Below, in pieces: positions 10,744 to 21,789 of a stretch of DNA of 64,000 nucleotides (the first letter of the stretch is position 1; each line of letters starts with the position of its first letter). The notes under the pieces were generated by a model. The model did no database searches and had not been told where the DNA came from. It was given only the letters and a program-made list of their open reading frames with translations. Position numbers and translations under genes: made by a program. This DNA is from Strigamia acuminata (taxonomy: Eukaryota > Arthropoda > Chilopoda > Geophilomorpha > Linotaeniidae): contig OX442315.1 of assembly GCA_949358305.1 (NCBI GenBank), forward strand, positions 10,318,427-10,382,426. Reading direction: 5' to 3'.

Positions 10744-10807
10744 GCGCAGACGGTCGAGAAATTATTTCTTCGCCGCCTGCGCTGACTCGTTTTTTGACTC
10801 GTTTTTT
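10744..10807 (-). promoter_or_regulatory. -1 ribosomal frameshift signal between gag and pol
   Basis: Two A AAA AAC heptamers lie exactly in the gag frame on the minus strand, at 10807-10801 and 10795-10789. Six bases after the second one, 10782-10773 pairs with 10753-10744 as a 10-bp stem (one G-U). An inner stem follows (CGA/TCG and GAAA/TTTC), and its loop contains the gag TAA (10764-10762). The -1 frame from either heptamer runs without a stop into pol. Heptamer, spacer length and stem match the known retroviral -1 frameshift layout. Confidence 0.85.
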
Positions 10808-13800
10808 GCCATGGCGAGTTTAATCTCTGCCATCTGCTTCATTATCGCGTCAAACTTAGCGTCTTCTTTCGCTGTTCTTGGGCACTCATTGGAGTAGTGG
10901 CCCGGTTGGTTACACTTGAAACAGCGAATATTTGATTTGTCTCTTGGGGCTTCAGTCGATTTTTTCTTTTCAGGGTCTGCTTTCGACGGTGGCGTGTAAT
11001 TTTTCCGAAAATACTTCGGAATTCGGCCGGCATTTGGTTTTAACCTGGCGCGAAATTCTTCTACCGCTCTATCTCGATGGATGAGATGTACTAGCGGTCC
11101 TTCCTCATCGCAACCCGTTGATAAGGTATCGCGATAGCTTCGTATTTCTTCGTCCGTCGAATAATCGTCTTTTTCTTCTTTTTCGTCTGATTTTCCGGCA
11201 TCTTGTCCGGCTTCCTCCCCCTCCTTGACCTCCTCCAGTGTCGCTTGCATGGCTGACGCTGTCGGTGCCTTTTTAGGGGCGGCCAAAGGGTTGGAAGGCA
11301 GCGTGGATGTCAGTTTATTTTTTATTTGTAAACCAACGCTAGCTTCTGCCAGCTCCATTATACCGCTAAGATATTCAGTAGGGCGCATAATTTTATCTGT
11401 CGCCCCATATCTTTCCGCACTCAACTTGAGACGTTTAGCGGTTGCTGCTTTCTCCGCTTCTGGTAAAGCGGAATAATATCTTTTCTCGATATCTATCGTG
11501 TTCTCAAACAGGAAGGCGCTCATCTCCTCGTAGCTGCCTCCTGTCGGTGCCCTTTCTTCAAGTAGCACCCGTTGCGAGTATTCCGACAAACCGCCGAGAA
11601 AGAAAAGGTTGAATCCCGTGGCATGAAATTCCATCGGGGCCTTTTCGAACAACAATCTGGCGCGAATGTCGTAATCCATTATGGTTTCACCAGGCATCTG
11701 GCGAAGACCTCGCATCTTTCGGCTCACCTCTTCGGGTGTCTCGCCGTAGCGTAGGTCGAATCTCATTAAAAAGTCGTCCCAATTGACGCCTTTCAATCCT
11801 TGGTACCACTCACGTGCCGAGCCTGTCATTAGCTCGACAATACCGTGGGTGAGCATGTCTCCTACGGTGGCTTTGGTGGCAGTCTTAATTCGAATTACTT
11901 CGTCAAGGAAGCGATCTCCCGCTTTCCATGACCCGTCGAAACGGTTCTGAATATAAAATTGCCACCTAATATTCCCGGTAACACTCATGGTGTCACGTCG
12001 GGAGACAGCGTATTTTTTCTTTACGCGGTCGCCAGTGCTACGATTACGATCGTTTCGTTTGCTCAGATCGATTCCCTCGGCCTTCAACGAGCCGAGTAGG
12101 GCTCTTCCAAGCTCTCCCATCGTATACTGCCGACCCGTCGAATCGGTAAACGCGCTTTGTCGGGGAAGGTCCTGAAACTCCTCCCGTCGGTGGTCGCTAT
12201 TTTCCGATCGACGTCGTTTCTCTCTATCGCGCGGAGAGTTGGATCTCTTCCGGCGATTACTTGATTTCTCCTTTCGTCTGTCGTCGTTGGATGAGGGGTC
12301 GGAGCTGGGGTCGGGAGACGGTGAGCGGCGTGGCGGGTTGCGCCGTGAAGAGTTTGACTCTTTCCGGCCCCTACGACGGTCGTCACGTTCCCTTTCCCTG
12401 CGTTCATCGCGTTCTCTTTCCCTTCGTCTTTCTCCGGAACCTCTCTCCGAATCGTGATGACTGGGTGCATTTGACTCCAGTCCATCTGACGACGAATCAC
12501 TATTTCCGTAGTGATAATATTTCGGTCTTTCATCGCGTTTGCCTTCTTCTCGCGAAGAGGTGCGATCATGCGATTGTCTCCTTGACGACTCGTCGTCTTT
12601 AAGGATGGGCACTGGTTGTTGCCACTCAGTCCCTTGCGGATTATCTTGCTGTTGGCTTGTGAGAGCTTGCTCTTCATTTCGCCTAGCATTATTAGCGTTG
12701 ATTAACCGCGTTATCGCATTATTTGTGGCTGAATCGAGAGCTTGCATGCGGGGCCGAGTTTGTTGTTCTCTGGCCGACGCATCTCTCTTGCGCGGAGTAG
12801 CTGGTGTTGCCCTCTCCGGCTGGGGTTTGGGTTTGGCCTTCGGCGTGCGCTTTGGGTCTCCCTCTAGGCTCTCGTCGGACAGCTCGGATGAACTGACCTC
12901 TGGTTTGCGAACGGATTTCGGGTCATCTCGTCGCAATCTGGCCATAAATGCTCGCTCTGCTTCTTGTTGCGAGTGGAAAGCATATCGATGTGCTCTCAGG
13001 GCTCGGTCAACTATTTCTACCTCCTCGGGAGTAGTCGGATTGGGCTGGGTTCTGCCGTACTCGAGAGCTTGCGCTTCTCTTTCCGCCAGCTTCCTCCGTC
13101 TCTCGCGAATGGCTTGTCGAGCCTCATTCTCTGCATCCGCTTCAAATTGAGCGGAATCAACCAATTGTTGAGCGTGTGCACCTTCAACAATGGTGATTTG
13201 TGGGGATACACTGTGCGCTTTTAAAGCTGCACGTACGATTTGTAACGTTTCGTACACGGTAATCTTCCCCGTCGGAAGGGTGTATCTCACTCCCTCCGCT
13301 TGTGCCAACTGCATCGCATCAATCAAGGTGCCCGAGACGCTGTAAGGCTGGCTTGAAACACGCTTGACAGAGGACGAGTTGGACTTGTGCCCTTCAGACA
13401 CTACCGAGGCTGGTCGACTGTGCGTAACTGGCGTGTTTAGTGCCGAATTAGCGGTCGTATTTGAGGCCGTCTTTTGTATCGGAGACGCTGCTTTCGGACT
13501 GCCCACCTCGGTGTCGTGCGTTAGACGAGGCGATTGGTTACGGGATAAAACCTCGTTTCCGCTCGTCTCGCCGTCACGGTTAGAACGCGGCAGTTTGGAG
13601 TGAGATTGCTCTTCACCCCGCTCTGTCTCGTCCAATCGCTGCCTCGTCTCGGCGCGAGACGGGTGCGATGCCTCTGATGCGCTTCTACGATCGGGTTTAG
13701 GCTTACGCCGTTTTTGCCTCGCTTCGTGCGCTGAGGCTTTGGGTAAGGGACCTCCAGATCGCAAGTGATAGTCGGCGCCTTTACGACTGCCGGCTCTCTT

Positions 13801-13845
13801 GTTTGCGTCGGAGTCGGAATCTGTTACTCGGGTATTATCTGCCAT
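10762..13845 (-). CDS. gag: Gag polyprotein of the Gypsy element with Arg/Ser-rich region (1027 aa)
   Basis: The start is taken at the ATG 13845-13843 (G at -3 and +4); the frame upstream offers only a GTG. The N-terminal half is long, charged and low in predicted structure. An Arg/Ser/Glu-rich block at roughly 475-620 contains many RS, SR and RRR clusters, similar in composition to RS domains of splicing factors. A retrotransposon Gag capsid-like domain follows (about 650-860; includes WYQGL and the RYGETPEE stretch). One CCHC zinc knuckle, CFKCNQPGHYSNEC, lies near the C-terminus. The frame ends at TAA 10764-10762 inside the frameshift hairpin. About twice the length of a typical Gypsy Gag. 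Confidence 0.92.
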   Translation of the reverse strand: MADNTRVTDSDSDANKRAGSRKGADYHLRSGGPLPKASAHEARQKRRKPKPDRRSASEASHPSRAETRQRLDETERGEEQSHSKLPRSNRDGETSGNEVLSRNQSPRLTHDTEVGSPKAASPIQKTASNTTANSALNTPVTHSRPASVVSEGHKSNSSSVKRVSSQPYSVSGTLIDAMQLAQAEGVRYTLPTGKITVYETLQIVRAALKAHSVSPQITIVEGAHAQQLVDSAQFEADAENEARQAIRERRRKLAEREAQALEYGRTQPNPTTPEEVEIVDRALRAHRYAFHSQQEAERAFMARLRRDDPKSVRKPEVSSSELSDESLEGDPKRTPKAKPKPQPERATPATPRKRDASAREQQTRPRMQALDSATNNAITRLINANNARRNEEQALTSQQQDNPQGTEWQQPVPILKDDESSRRQSHDRTSSREEGKRDERPKYYHYGNSDSSSDGLESNAPSHHDSERGSGERRRERERDERRERERDDRRRGRKESNSSRRNPPRRSPSPDPSSDPSSNDDRRKEKSSNRRKRSNSPRDREKRRRSENSDHRREEFQDLPRQSAFTDSTGRQYTMGELGRALLGSLKAEGIDLSKRNDRNRSTGDRVKKKYAVSRRDTMSVTGNIRWQFYIQNRFDGSWKAGDRFLDEVIRIKTATKATVGDMLTHGIVELMTGSAREWYQGLKGVNWDDFLMRFDLRYGETPEEVSRKMRGLRQMPGETIMDYDIRARLLFEKAPMEFHATGFNLFFLGGLSEYSQRVLLEERAPTGGSYEEMSAFLFENTIDIEKRYYSALPEAEKAATAKRLKLSAERYGATDKIMRPTEYLSGIMELAEASVGLQIKNKLTSTLPSNPLAAPKKAPTASAMQATLEEVKEGEEAGQDAGKSDEKEEKDDYSTDEEIRSYRDTLSTGCDEEGPLVHLIHRDRAVEEFRARLKPNAGRIPKYFRKNYTPPSKADPEKKKSTEAPRDKSNIRCFKCNQPGHYSNECPRTAKEDAKFDAIMKQMAEIKLAMAKNESKNESAQAAKK

Positions 13846-13897
13846 TTCTTGCTTTGGGTATGATGTAATCACAGGTTAGAATCAGTTATTCAACTTG

Positions 13898-13915
13898 ATC
13901 CCGGACAGGCCCCCA
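13898..13915 (-). promoter_or_regulatory. primer binding site, tRNA-Pro type
   Basis: Two bases inside the 5' LTR the minus strand reads TGGGGGCCTGTCCGGGAT. This is complementary to the 3' end of the conserved animal tRNA-Pro except for two adjacent positions. The assignment is from my knowledge of tRNA-Pro, not a search. Confidence 0.65.
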
Positions 13916-13917
13916 CG

Positions 13918-14933
13918 TGTCGCGCTCAACTCTAACCGTCGCTAACTCGTGGGTTGATTACTTAATTCGACTAACTCACTACCGCTTTGTCTCAAGCGGT
14001 TTACCCAAAGAAATGATTACACAGATATAAAAGGTAAAATATAATATAGATTTATTCTGTGGGACAATGTACAGATATATCTTATATATATATATGAAAG
14101 GTAGGTAAAAGGTAAATCGGAATGGGTGAAGGGAAATGGAAAGGTAAAGGTATGATGAAAGCTGGCTGGAATCGGCGAGGTCGTCTGTTGTCTCGGTCGT
14201 GTCCAAGATGGCGTCCTCGTTGTGGCAACGTGGTGTCGTCTTGGGCCGGCGTGGCAATATGGCGTCCTCGGCTCGTCTCTGGCTGGTCCTTCGGGCTCAC
14301 GCTGGTCGGGCGCGAGTGAATGCTTAGTTAAAAGGCTTACTTCGGGCTGTTGTCTAGGTTTTTGTGTGGTGTCCGGCGATCACACAGCGGCGGACTCTTC
14401 TGGCTCCCGGCGGTCACACAGCGGCGGGAACGCTCGTCGTGGTTTTACTGCAGTTTAGGCTTGTGCGACCGTTTGTCTGCACAACTCGCTAAACTGGAGT
14501 GGTTTTTACTATTTCTAGCTGGTGTGCTAAAATAGTGTGGTAATCTTATCTCGCAGGTTACTCTGCGGAGTTTGACACTGACCAAACGTACTCACGGTAA
14601 ATTGTCCTTTGTCCTTGGTCAATCCCAGTATATTTACTTGGGCCTGATCTTGTAGGACGACGGGTTTACGTGTGTTTCTCGTTTGATGGTTGTGTTGGTT
14701 CTGCCCGCTCAGTGCAAGGCACATTCCTTTGCACAAAGCGAGGTTGACAGGTGACCGGAATCACCCAATGGTGGGGTGGACGAGCCATCCCCACTCCCTC
14801 AGGGCAGACGCCTGTCCATTGACTAGATGTCAATGCACTGAGGGAAGGGAGACGCGCTTGCGGCTCCCCTTACACCCGAAACGAGGTCACGAGAGAAACT
14901 CTTCGTTGACCCCGGTCCAGTCGGGTCACAACA
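13918..14933 (-). repeat. 5' LTR of the Gypsy element
   Basis: 1016 bp, the partner of 1436-2451. In transcription order this copy supplies the promoter. No base difference from the other LTR was noticed. It lies only 141 bp from the stop codon of channel gene A. Confidence 0.93.
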
Positions 14934-15073
14934 AGGTGTCTCAGACAAAGTTGAAATGGTAAACTGTGAAACGTGACTGCAGTTTATATCTGCAGAAGTT
15001 TCATAAATGGAGAAAAATCGCTAAACATCTTTGTATTTGATTGATCTGTGTATTTTTACATTTTAAATGTGCT

Positions 15074-18000
15074 TTATTTTTTGAAACATTTGTCCAGATA
15101 AGAGGAAATTTTGGATATTTGATTCATAAGCGAGAAAACCGATAATCCCAGAAAGAATCCGAGAATAGATCCGACATCGCAGACAAGGTTTTCAAATGGT
15201 AGAACCAATTCCTCTTTGAATACTTCTCGGAAATTACTTTCCAATTCATAGCGTGTAAGTAGCAGAGATTGATTAATGTATCTTTGAAAAGTTTGATCAT
15301 ATTCCACGTGAGGAATGTAGAAGGTGTGTTGACAAGGAGAATGACATCTACATTTGGTTTTCAAAACATCCTTCAAGTAAGATTTGATAATTCGTTTAGC
15401 CGAGGTTGAATTGGTGCAAGAAGGCAACGACGAGTTATTGATGAATGGTAAGCTGACGGAGGTAAACAAAGTGAAAACAAACTAAAAACACAATCGTATT
15501 TCTTTAAACCTGCATGAAATGTTTTGTCTGTTTTCCATTAGACAGTCGTCCTCACATTTTCTGAATTCTTCCATGTCTACACAAGGTTTTGTTGGTGTTT
15601 TCAACCGAGAAAACTGGTAATTACGTTTAATAATGTTTGTTTTTTGAATTATAAAGTGAAACTTACAGATTTTCTTGTGAAAATGACGTGCATCCATGAA
15701 TTATGTGGATGAATCATGTAAGTAGTAAAATCCATTCGATTTTCAGTTGTCATCAAGAAAATCTAAAATTGAAAATAAAATAACAGCATGCCGACAATTT
15801 TAATACAAAGACAGTTTAATACAAAGAATGGACCTACTTTAGAATGCGAATTGCAACCTCTATTCTCAATCAATTGCAAGATGCAGACATAACCTGTTGC
15901 TATATTGTACTGCACCTCATCTAAAATGATATTCGATTACTTACTTACTTATTTTATAGAAAAATGCAGTAGTAGATAATTTTACCATATTTGACTTTAG
16001 TGCAATCTCCAAATATGGTCGAAACAGAAGTTTTACTTCCTTCCTCTTGGTTTACAAAGGAGGCATCCATTTGAACGGCACCCTGCATTAGAAAATAAAT
16101 TACATTTAAAGTAACATGTTGACAGAACCCACAACTTGCTGCCCTTTATAAAGAAACGTACCAAGGGCAAAAAACTGTCGATGTTAGACGAGGCTTTCCA
16201 CAAACCATTTGCATCACCAACAAATTTCGATGGTCGATCGAGTAATTCGGCAATGCTCAATTTCTCAACGCACTTTTCATCCAAACCGTTGTTTTCGATT
16301 ACTTCTTCTTTTTCATCAATCACAGCATCATTCTCATTGCAAATAAAAAATGTTGGCATTTGAACAAATCGATCTACCTCTACTTCAATTATGGTGTAGA
16401 CTGGAAACGAGTAAAACGACATTATTCGACTGCTCACTTGATAAAAGCAGACACAAACGCATAAAAGCACGATCAATGCTTTGATCCACATTAATAACCG
16501 GTATGAATGATTGTTTACTACGTGTGGCAATGCTAATTCATTTTGTCTGAGTGCAATTTCATGTATTCGTTGACAAATTTTCTTTTCGAAACAACTTTTC
16601 CACTTCCGAGACATGGTCATTTTCTTGTACTGCTTTTGTGCTCTGCGAGTGATGACTTCGACTAAACCCAAACACGAGGCTCCGATGTACAAGCCAAGAA
16701 AACCTCCGATGTCACACAGCAGAGCAATGATGTCGTAACTGAATTGCTCGGTCAAAGTGAGTTTTTGATTGCTGAATGAAGAAATTGTCAAAGTGTTATC
16801 GACGACATTATCGAAATTTTGATGAGAAAATATCATAATTCTGTTGCATGCTCTGGCACAATTGCAGTCATAATGCGGATTAATTCGTTTCGTTATGTTA
16901 TTGTGAATATTTTTCATAGTCGTGCAGGTCAGGTCGTTTGTAATGCATTCCGTAAGATCTGAATCAGCCATATAAGGCAATCTGAAAGGATGTTCTTGAA
17001 TACATAGTATGCAGAACAAACATGTAAATTAAATCGCAAGCCCAATAGCAGCAAAGCCGTGCAGGAAAGCCAGGCAAGAACAAAAAAACACTTTATACAG
17101 GGTCTTTCAGAATTACACAGAAATAGGGAGTATAGAGGGGGACCAGGAGATCACGTTTCCACTAATCAAAAATTCCAAAAAAAAATTCCCACTTAGTCAC
17201 AGCCCCAAAGTCAATGGAAGATTTCAAATATTGCGCGTCACGCTTATCGCCCACGTTTGCCAGGTTAAAGAACAATTCTCAAATACCGGGTGGCCCACAT
17301 AAAAGCGGCCCGACAATGCACCTATACGTGCATATTCGGGCCGCTTTTATGTGGGCCACCCGGTAGAAACACATGGTCAGTTGATTGTCTATTGGCTGCA
17401 TGCTAGCCTAGATATGTGGCTTTTTGCCTTTTTGTGCGAATGCTCTAGCCTAAACTTTTTAAACCAATATCAGGCCAGAACCAGATTTAAACTTTTGGTT
17501 AGCCCAAACTTTCTAGTGCGAACAAGGTGTTAGTAACAAAACTTCTTTGCTATACTCCACGGATTTGCTCATTTTGGGATGATTGTGTATACTTGCAGCG
17601 CGGCTTAATGTCAGTTGATATAAATTTTTCGAAACATGAGTGATGACATTCTTGTTCTTCACTTTCTTCTACACAAGGAATTGATGTCCTGTTCAGAAAT
17701 GTGTACTGAAATTACAGTTACATTGTTTTACCTGGTTGCAATGTGTAAAAACTTGAAGTAACTTACTCTCTTAATTGAGAATAATAACTCAGAATTCCTC
17801 ACAATGGATGAGACACGCAGCATAGAGGAACCAATAAATCTATTCTTTTTATTCTTTGCTTGTAAGTAAATCTTTTAGAGTTTAGCAATACAATGAGATA
17901 TTAGACAATCGAATTTGGTCATTCCCATCTGACAGCAGAATTTTAATTCGTTATGGGATGTCAAATTAATAAGAGATTTCATTTTAAACAAGAATCCATC

Positions 18001-20116
18001 AATATTTTAAGTATTGTATCTTCAAAGTGGATACCTTAACCAGAACAGGATGTACGTATGTACAGCCATGGTCATAAAAACACAAGAGACTGTGTTAATG
18101 GTTTTAAGGCCTTTATTCAGTGTCTAGGGGTCAGAATCTCATGCCTCTTCTATTGCTACTGCTGCATTGCTGCAGCAGACCTGCAGTCACACGCGGCACA
18201 TGTGGTTAGGGTTAACCGGTTGTGCAGCGTGGTCAGACAGCTGTTCATTTGGCCCATGGATCGCTCACAGTACTGGGACTGACAGACCGGCCAAGTCCCT
18301 AAGCATCACCATGGTGAACAAGAGGGGAGGAAAACCAAGTGTTAACCAGAGCTGTTCCAAAGTAACTCTGGGCTTTCAACTGGATGTTGGCCCTTTTATA
18401 GCCCACTCTTGCACCATGGGTACGAGAGTACCTTCTCCCATTGGTTGTAGGATTAGTGACCGGATATAATGTCATCTGGGTCACTACTCCTCAATCGTCA
18501 ACTCCACCTGGTGAAGTGGGGTTGGACTGTGCCATGTGGGTTACGTATTGCAGTAGCCACGCAATGGTCACACAATAGGTGCGTTCAATATTAAATTGAT
18601 TTCCGAAATCATGATTTTATTGATTTTCTGAAATCAAGGAAATATGATTTCCACTTTAAATGGCCTTAAAATTTCCCGAAATCCAGCAGTTGCGCTTGCG
18701 CAATTTAAACCGCTGTATAACTTCCCGTTTGAAATTTCAACCATTTGATCAACTTCCTGTTTTGACATTCATCGTTGTTGTGACAAACAATATGGAAAAA
18801 TCTCGTAATACGACACGGAATAAGGCTGAGGAGTGCATTTTATCAGACACGGCCAAAAAATTACCCTTTTGCCACGCAGCAGTGCGCCGGAACATTAACA
18901 TAAACGTATGATGGACGTTTTACGATGTATGTCTCGAACTGGCGGAAATGCCAACAAAAAACGTGCAAAATGTGCGATTCGAAATGGATGAAATCAAGTT
19001 GAAATCAAGTTTAAATCAAAGAAAGCGACTATATATGTTGCTTTTCCAAAATCAGAGCTTCTGAAATCCGATTTCGTTTTTATGACGAAAAAACCGTCAC
19101 TTCCGGTCTCCCAAAATAAGGAAAATCAGCGAAATCCATTTAAGATTGAACGCGCCTAATGACTGCATGTATAAAGAAATGGTTTCTCAGCTCAACCAAA
19201 AAGTGAAATAAAATTCTGCATAGTCTTGATGAAATTGCCATACCATTACATATCCTAAAATGGTACGCTCGAGAGCAGTTTTTATTGGACTTAGATCAAG
19301 CGTATTATACTTAATGGCAATTTTTGCTTGGTAATCAGCGGGTATTTTTCCCTCTAACAGTTAAGTAATTACAAAGTTCATCATAATTATTGTTTTTGTT
19401 TTAGAGTTTTGTAAATAATACTTACCGGTTGTTACTAGCACTTGACTCCCTAGAAAAAAGTTCATTTCATCAATAACTACTCTGCTCTGAATATCATCAC
19501 AAGTTCCTTTAGATTCCTGCAATGAATTATTGCCAATGCAAGTCCACATTATGTTAGAACTCATAGGCTTACCCTGGCACAAGATATGGTGATGTTTCTT
19601 ATCAACGGGCTTATTCTTCTACTATTCCATTCTGAACTAATGTTTCTTTTTTCATCCATATAAAAATGTGGACTTGTGTCTCTGCATTGACTAGCTGTTT
19701 AAAAAAAAAGAGAGTTGTAAAGGTATCACTTTGTTTTAGACTTGTTTTTGCTAATATTTACTTTCAGGAGATGCATCTTTTATTGATTGATGCATTAAGG
19801 CACTTTCTAGAGTACTGAAACTAAAGATACCGATAGATATCCCTAGAAAGTCGTCATTTTCGTTGATAACGGCAGAAACTTTGACCGGTGATGAAGCGTA
19901 GTATTTGATCCGGTCCCATGTCTGGTAGATGCACACTGACACGACTAACGCGGTGATTAAATGCCAAATCACGGAATAAAAATGACGAAATTTGTTGTTG
20001 CCGATTTGAGGAAATCGAGGGAGTAAAACGGGAACTTCGAAGTCCACTTCTATATATTCCGAGATCATTTTTTGCATTTTTTGCACATACTTGCGATGTA
20101 TGATTCCAGGCGCCAT
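15074..20116 (-). CDS. two-unit (tandem-fused) DEG/ENaC channel gene A, 822 aa
   Basis: Predicted sodium/cation channel of the DEG/ENaC (pickpocket/ASC) family in the plasma membrane. Exons (minus): 20116-19762, 19694-19573, 19516-19426, 19353-19250, 17871-17767, 17705-17593, 16981-16162, 16082-15986, 15920-15838, 15762-15667, 15613-15510, 15452-15074; all introns GT-AG, sum 2469 nt, in frame. Unit 1: TM1 about 47-66, Cys-rich ectodomain, TM2 about 379-404 with filter GAS (397-399). Then a basic cytoplasmic linker (about 405-459). Unit 2: TM about 460-478, ectodomain, last TM about 782-807 with filter GLS (799-801). Exon 7 is open across the TM2-linker-TM junction. The HG gating motif usual before the first TM is not seen in either unit. 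AATAAA overlaps the stop (15078-15073). Intron 4 and 6 carry repeats. The splice model is my inference. Confidence 0.85.
17284..17365. repeat. 82-bp foldback MITE in intron 6 of gene A
   Basis: Perfect 30-base arms (TACCGGGTGGCCCACATAAA... and its complement) close on a short inner palindrome (ATGCAC/GTGCAT). TA lies at both ends, fitting a mariner-type target duplication. Confidence 0.7.
18058..18575 (+). repeat. dispersed repeat family copy (TGTCTAGGGGT type) in intron 4 of gene A
   Basis: Contains the motif CTTTATTCAGTGTCTAGGGGT shared with copies near 36.8, 41.5, 45.9, 48.4 and 48.7 kb. It is moderately GC-rich and non-coding. The boundaries are approximate and the class is unknown. Confidence 0.5.
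18578..19156. mobile_element. 579-bp MITE in intron 4 of gene A
   Basis: Termini GGTGCGTTCAAT and ATTGAACGCGCC form 12-bp inverted repeats (one mismatch), flanked by TA on both sides (18576-18577, 19157-19158). It carries no transposase ORF. Confidence 0.65.
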
Positions 20117-20610
20117 GGTACTGTATGCAATTTTTCTAATTTGCAAGAATGTTTAATTATTCTTACTGCTATTGTTTTGCTTCCTACTTCGGGTTCAAAT
20201 ATAACAAAACATAGGAGACCGAGACTTGTGCAGCTTGGTCGTCCTGTGGTCATCCAGTGTTTGTTTTATAGTAACATGCTTTGTGGTCCTAGAAATAGTA
20301 AATCATTAATCAATATACAGGAATTTTTTTAACAAAAAAATAATGTTTGTTTGTTTCAAGAAAATTTCCATCACAAACACATTCAGAGTACCCAGAAAGC
20401 ATTGCAGTAATGTGACCGATTCGTGATTTCACGAATGCCCAACGAGCAAAAAGACATATTCGAATATTTCGTTTACATCGTGACAACCTGAAAAATCAGG
20501 TTGGCGAAATATTTGGTATCTGATTCAACCAAGGGAAACCCCCAAAGTGACTCTGGCTTAAGGCCGGCAGCCACGACACTGAATACCGAGCACCTGATCT
20601 AGCCGGAGTG
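20117..20610. other. upstream region of gene A, nothing recognised
   Basis: AT-rich 5' flank of gene A. No clear core promoter or other gene was recognised. Confidence 0.4.
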
Positions 20611-20990
20611 TGCTTGAAGACCGGGCGCCCGGTCTAGAGAGTCTCTCCCACCTCTTGACCGGCGAGTCCCCAGTGGCAACTTGATATGAAAACTTCTTCC
20701 TACCTGAATAATGAAATTGCTTCGGCTGCACTGCACTTGCTTCCTGTCTGCTTGACATACACTAGACCACTAGACAAAAGAAATTTTTCTTGTAACTTGA
20801 AATTGAAAAACTTGTATCGCTAGTGGCACCGTGTAATTAGTTTGCTGTGTATAGTTATTAACTTTGCCTTCAAAGCATAGTAGAGTATAATTACCGATGT
20901 CAATTTGTGTACAAATAATTACAGAGTGATATTTGATACAAAATATGAATTATTAAATTCAATTAATCGCCAACAAAGACAGTTTGCCAA
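20611..20990. repeat. dispersed/tandem repeat R, copy 1
   Basis: Begins with GCGCCCGGTCTAGAGAGTCTC and contains TACCTGAATAATGAAATTGCTT and TTATTAACTTTGCCTTCAAA. The same blocks occur in order in copy 2 (21109-26130) and copy 3 (26729-33643). It is non-coding, and the copies are diverged and differently interrupted by transposons. Confidence 0.6.
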
Positions 20991-21314
20991 GATACAAACA
21001 GGTTGGCTTTGTGCTTACAACCTTAAGAATCAAGAAGATCGAAAGTATGGATCCGGGTTTTCCACAAACTCATTGGTTCTGCCAGGTTTCGCCGTTCTGC
21101 ATCTGATATAGACGGCGCCCGGTCTAGAGAGTCTCCCTGAAGTATGGACACACCTCTAGACCAGCAACTTTTTGCCGAACTGGCAAGATATTATGAAAAT
21201 TTCCTACCTGAATAATAAAATTGCTTTTGCTGCACTTGTGCTGATGCTTCCTGCCTGCTTGACACACACTAGATAGTGCCAAAACAAAATAAATGTTTCA
21301 ACTAACATGACATT

Positions 21315-21789
21315 AGAGAGTTTGTGGGATGCATTTTTTCCCTTACAATTAAACACTATACGGTATAAAAATAGTGTAAGGGAAAAATGATAAATTAAGT
21401 TTTTGCGGGCTACACTATTTCAGTTAACTACTGACAGTTAGTAATTTTGGGCCTAAAAATTTAATTTGTGGGCATAAATGTGCAAATTTCTGCATAAAAT
21501 TCCATTATTATGCCTATAAAGTATGGTTTTGGGCCTAAAATTCAATTTTAGGCCTCACTTATCATTCAATCTACGTACCTATGACTAATGTATTTGATCG
21601 GGACAACAAAATAATCGCCATTTGCAATGGCCGGAGCTAACAATATAGTGTTCTCAATTCTGATTGGCTGCGCTATATTTTAATTTAGTGTTGAAAACGA
21701 TACACTAAAGATTTTTTCCCTTACGATATGGCACTAAAATAGTGTAACGTAGAGAAAAATAAGGGAAAAATGCATCCCGCAAACTCTCT
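21315..21789. mobile_element. 475-bp MITE
   Basis: About 30-bp terminal inverted repeats start AGAGAGTTTGTGGGATGCAT (left) and end in the complement of AGAGAGTTTGCGGGATGCAT (right). Comparison with the unoccupied related sequence near 26940 gives an ATT target duplication (21312-21314, 21790-21792). No ORF. Confidence 0.7.

Larger units (their letters stand above)
1432..14937 (-). mobile_element. complete Ty3/Gypsy LTR retrotransposon with a third ORF
   Basis: A 13,498-bp element (1436-14933) lies on the minus strand with 1016-bp LTRs at both ends and a 4-bp target duplication AGGT at 1432-1435 and 14934-14937. LTR ends are TG...CA. Order in the transcribed direction: 5' LTR (13918-14933), tRNA-Pro-type primer site, gag, -1 frameshift signal, pol (protease, RT, RNase H, integrase), about 1.4 kb of spacer, ORF3, purine tract, 3' LTR (1436-2451). 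The 4-bp duplication and domain order fit the Gypsy/412/mdg1-like side of Metaviridae. All three frames are open and the LTRs look identical, so the insertion is recent and possibly still competent. A single-base shift (5-bp AAGGT duplication) cannot be excluded at the right end. Confidence 0.93.

Noticed and set aside
12084-13150. Long ORFs overlapping gag on both strands (201-203 codons)
   Set aside because: Shadows of the Arg/Ser-rich gag region with repetitive codons.
16033-17019. Exon 7 of gene A as a self-contained 328-aa gene
   Set aside because: It begins in an intron, ends by reading through a GT donor at 16161, and would contain only a second TM followed by a first TM.
17767-17858. 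Shorter exon 5 using the acceptor at 17859
   Set aside because: It would need a phase-1 donor in exon 4. The acceptor 13 bases upstream gives phase 0, fits the GT donor at 19249, and holds in all three genes.
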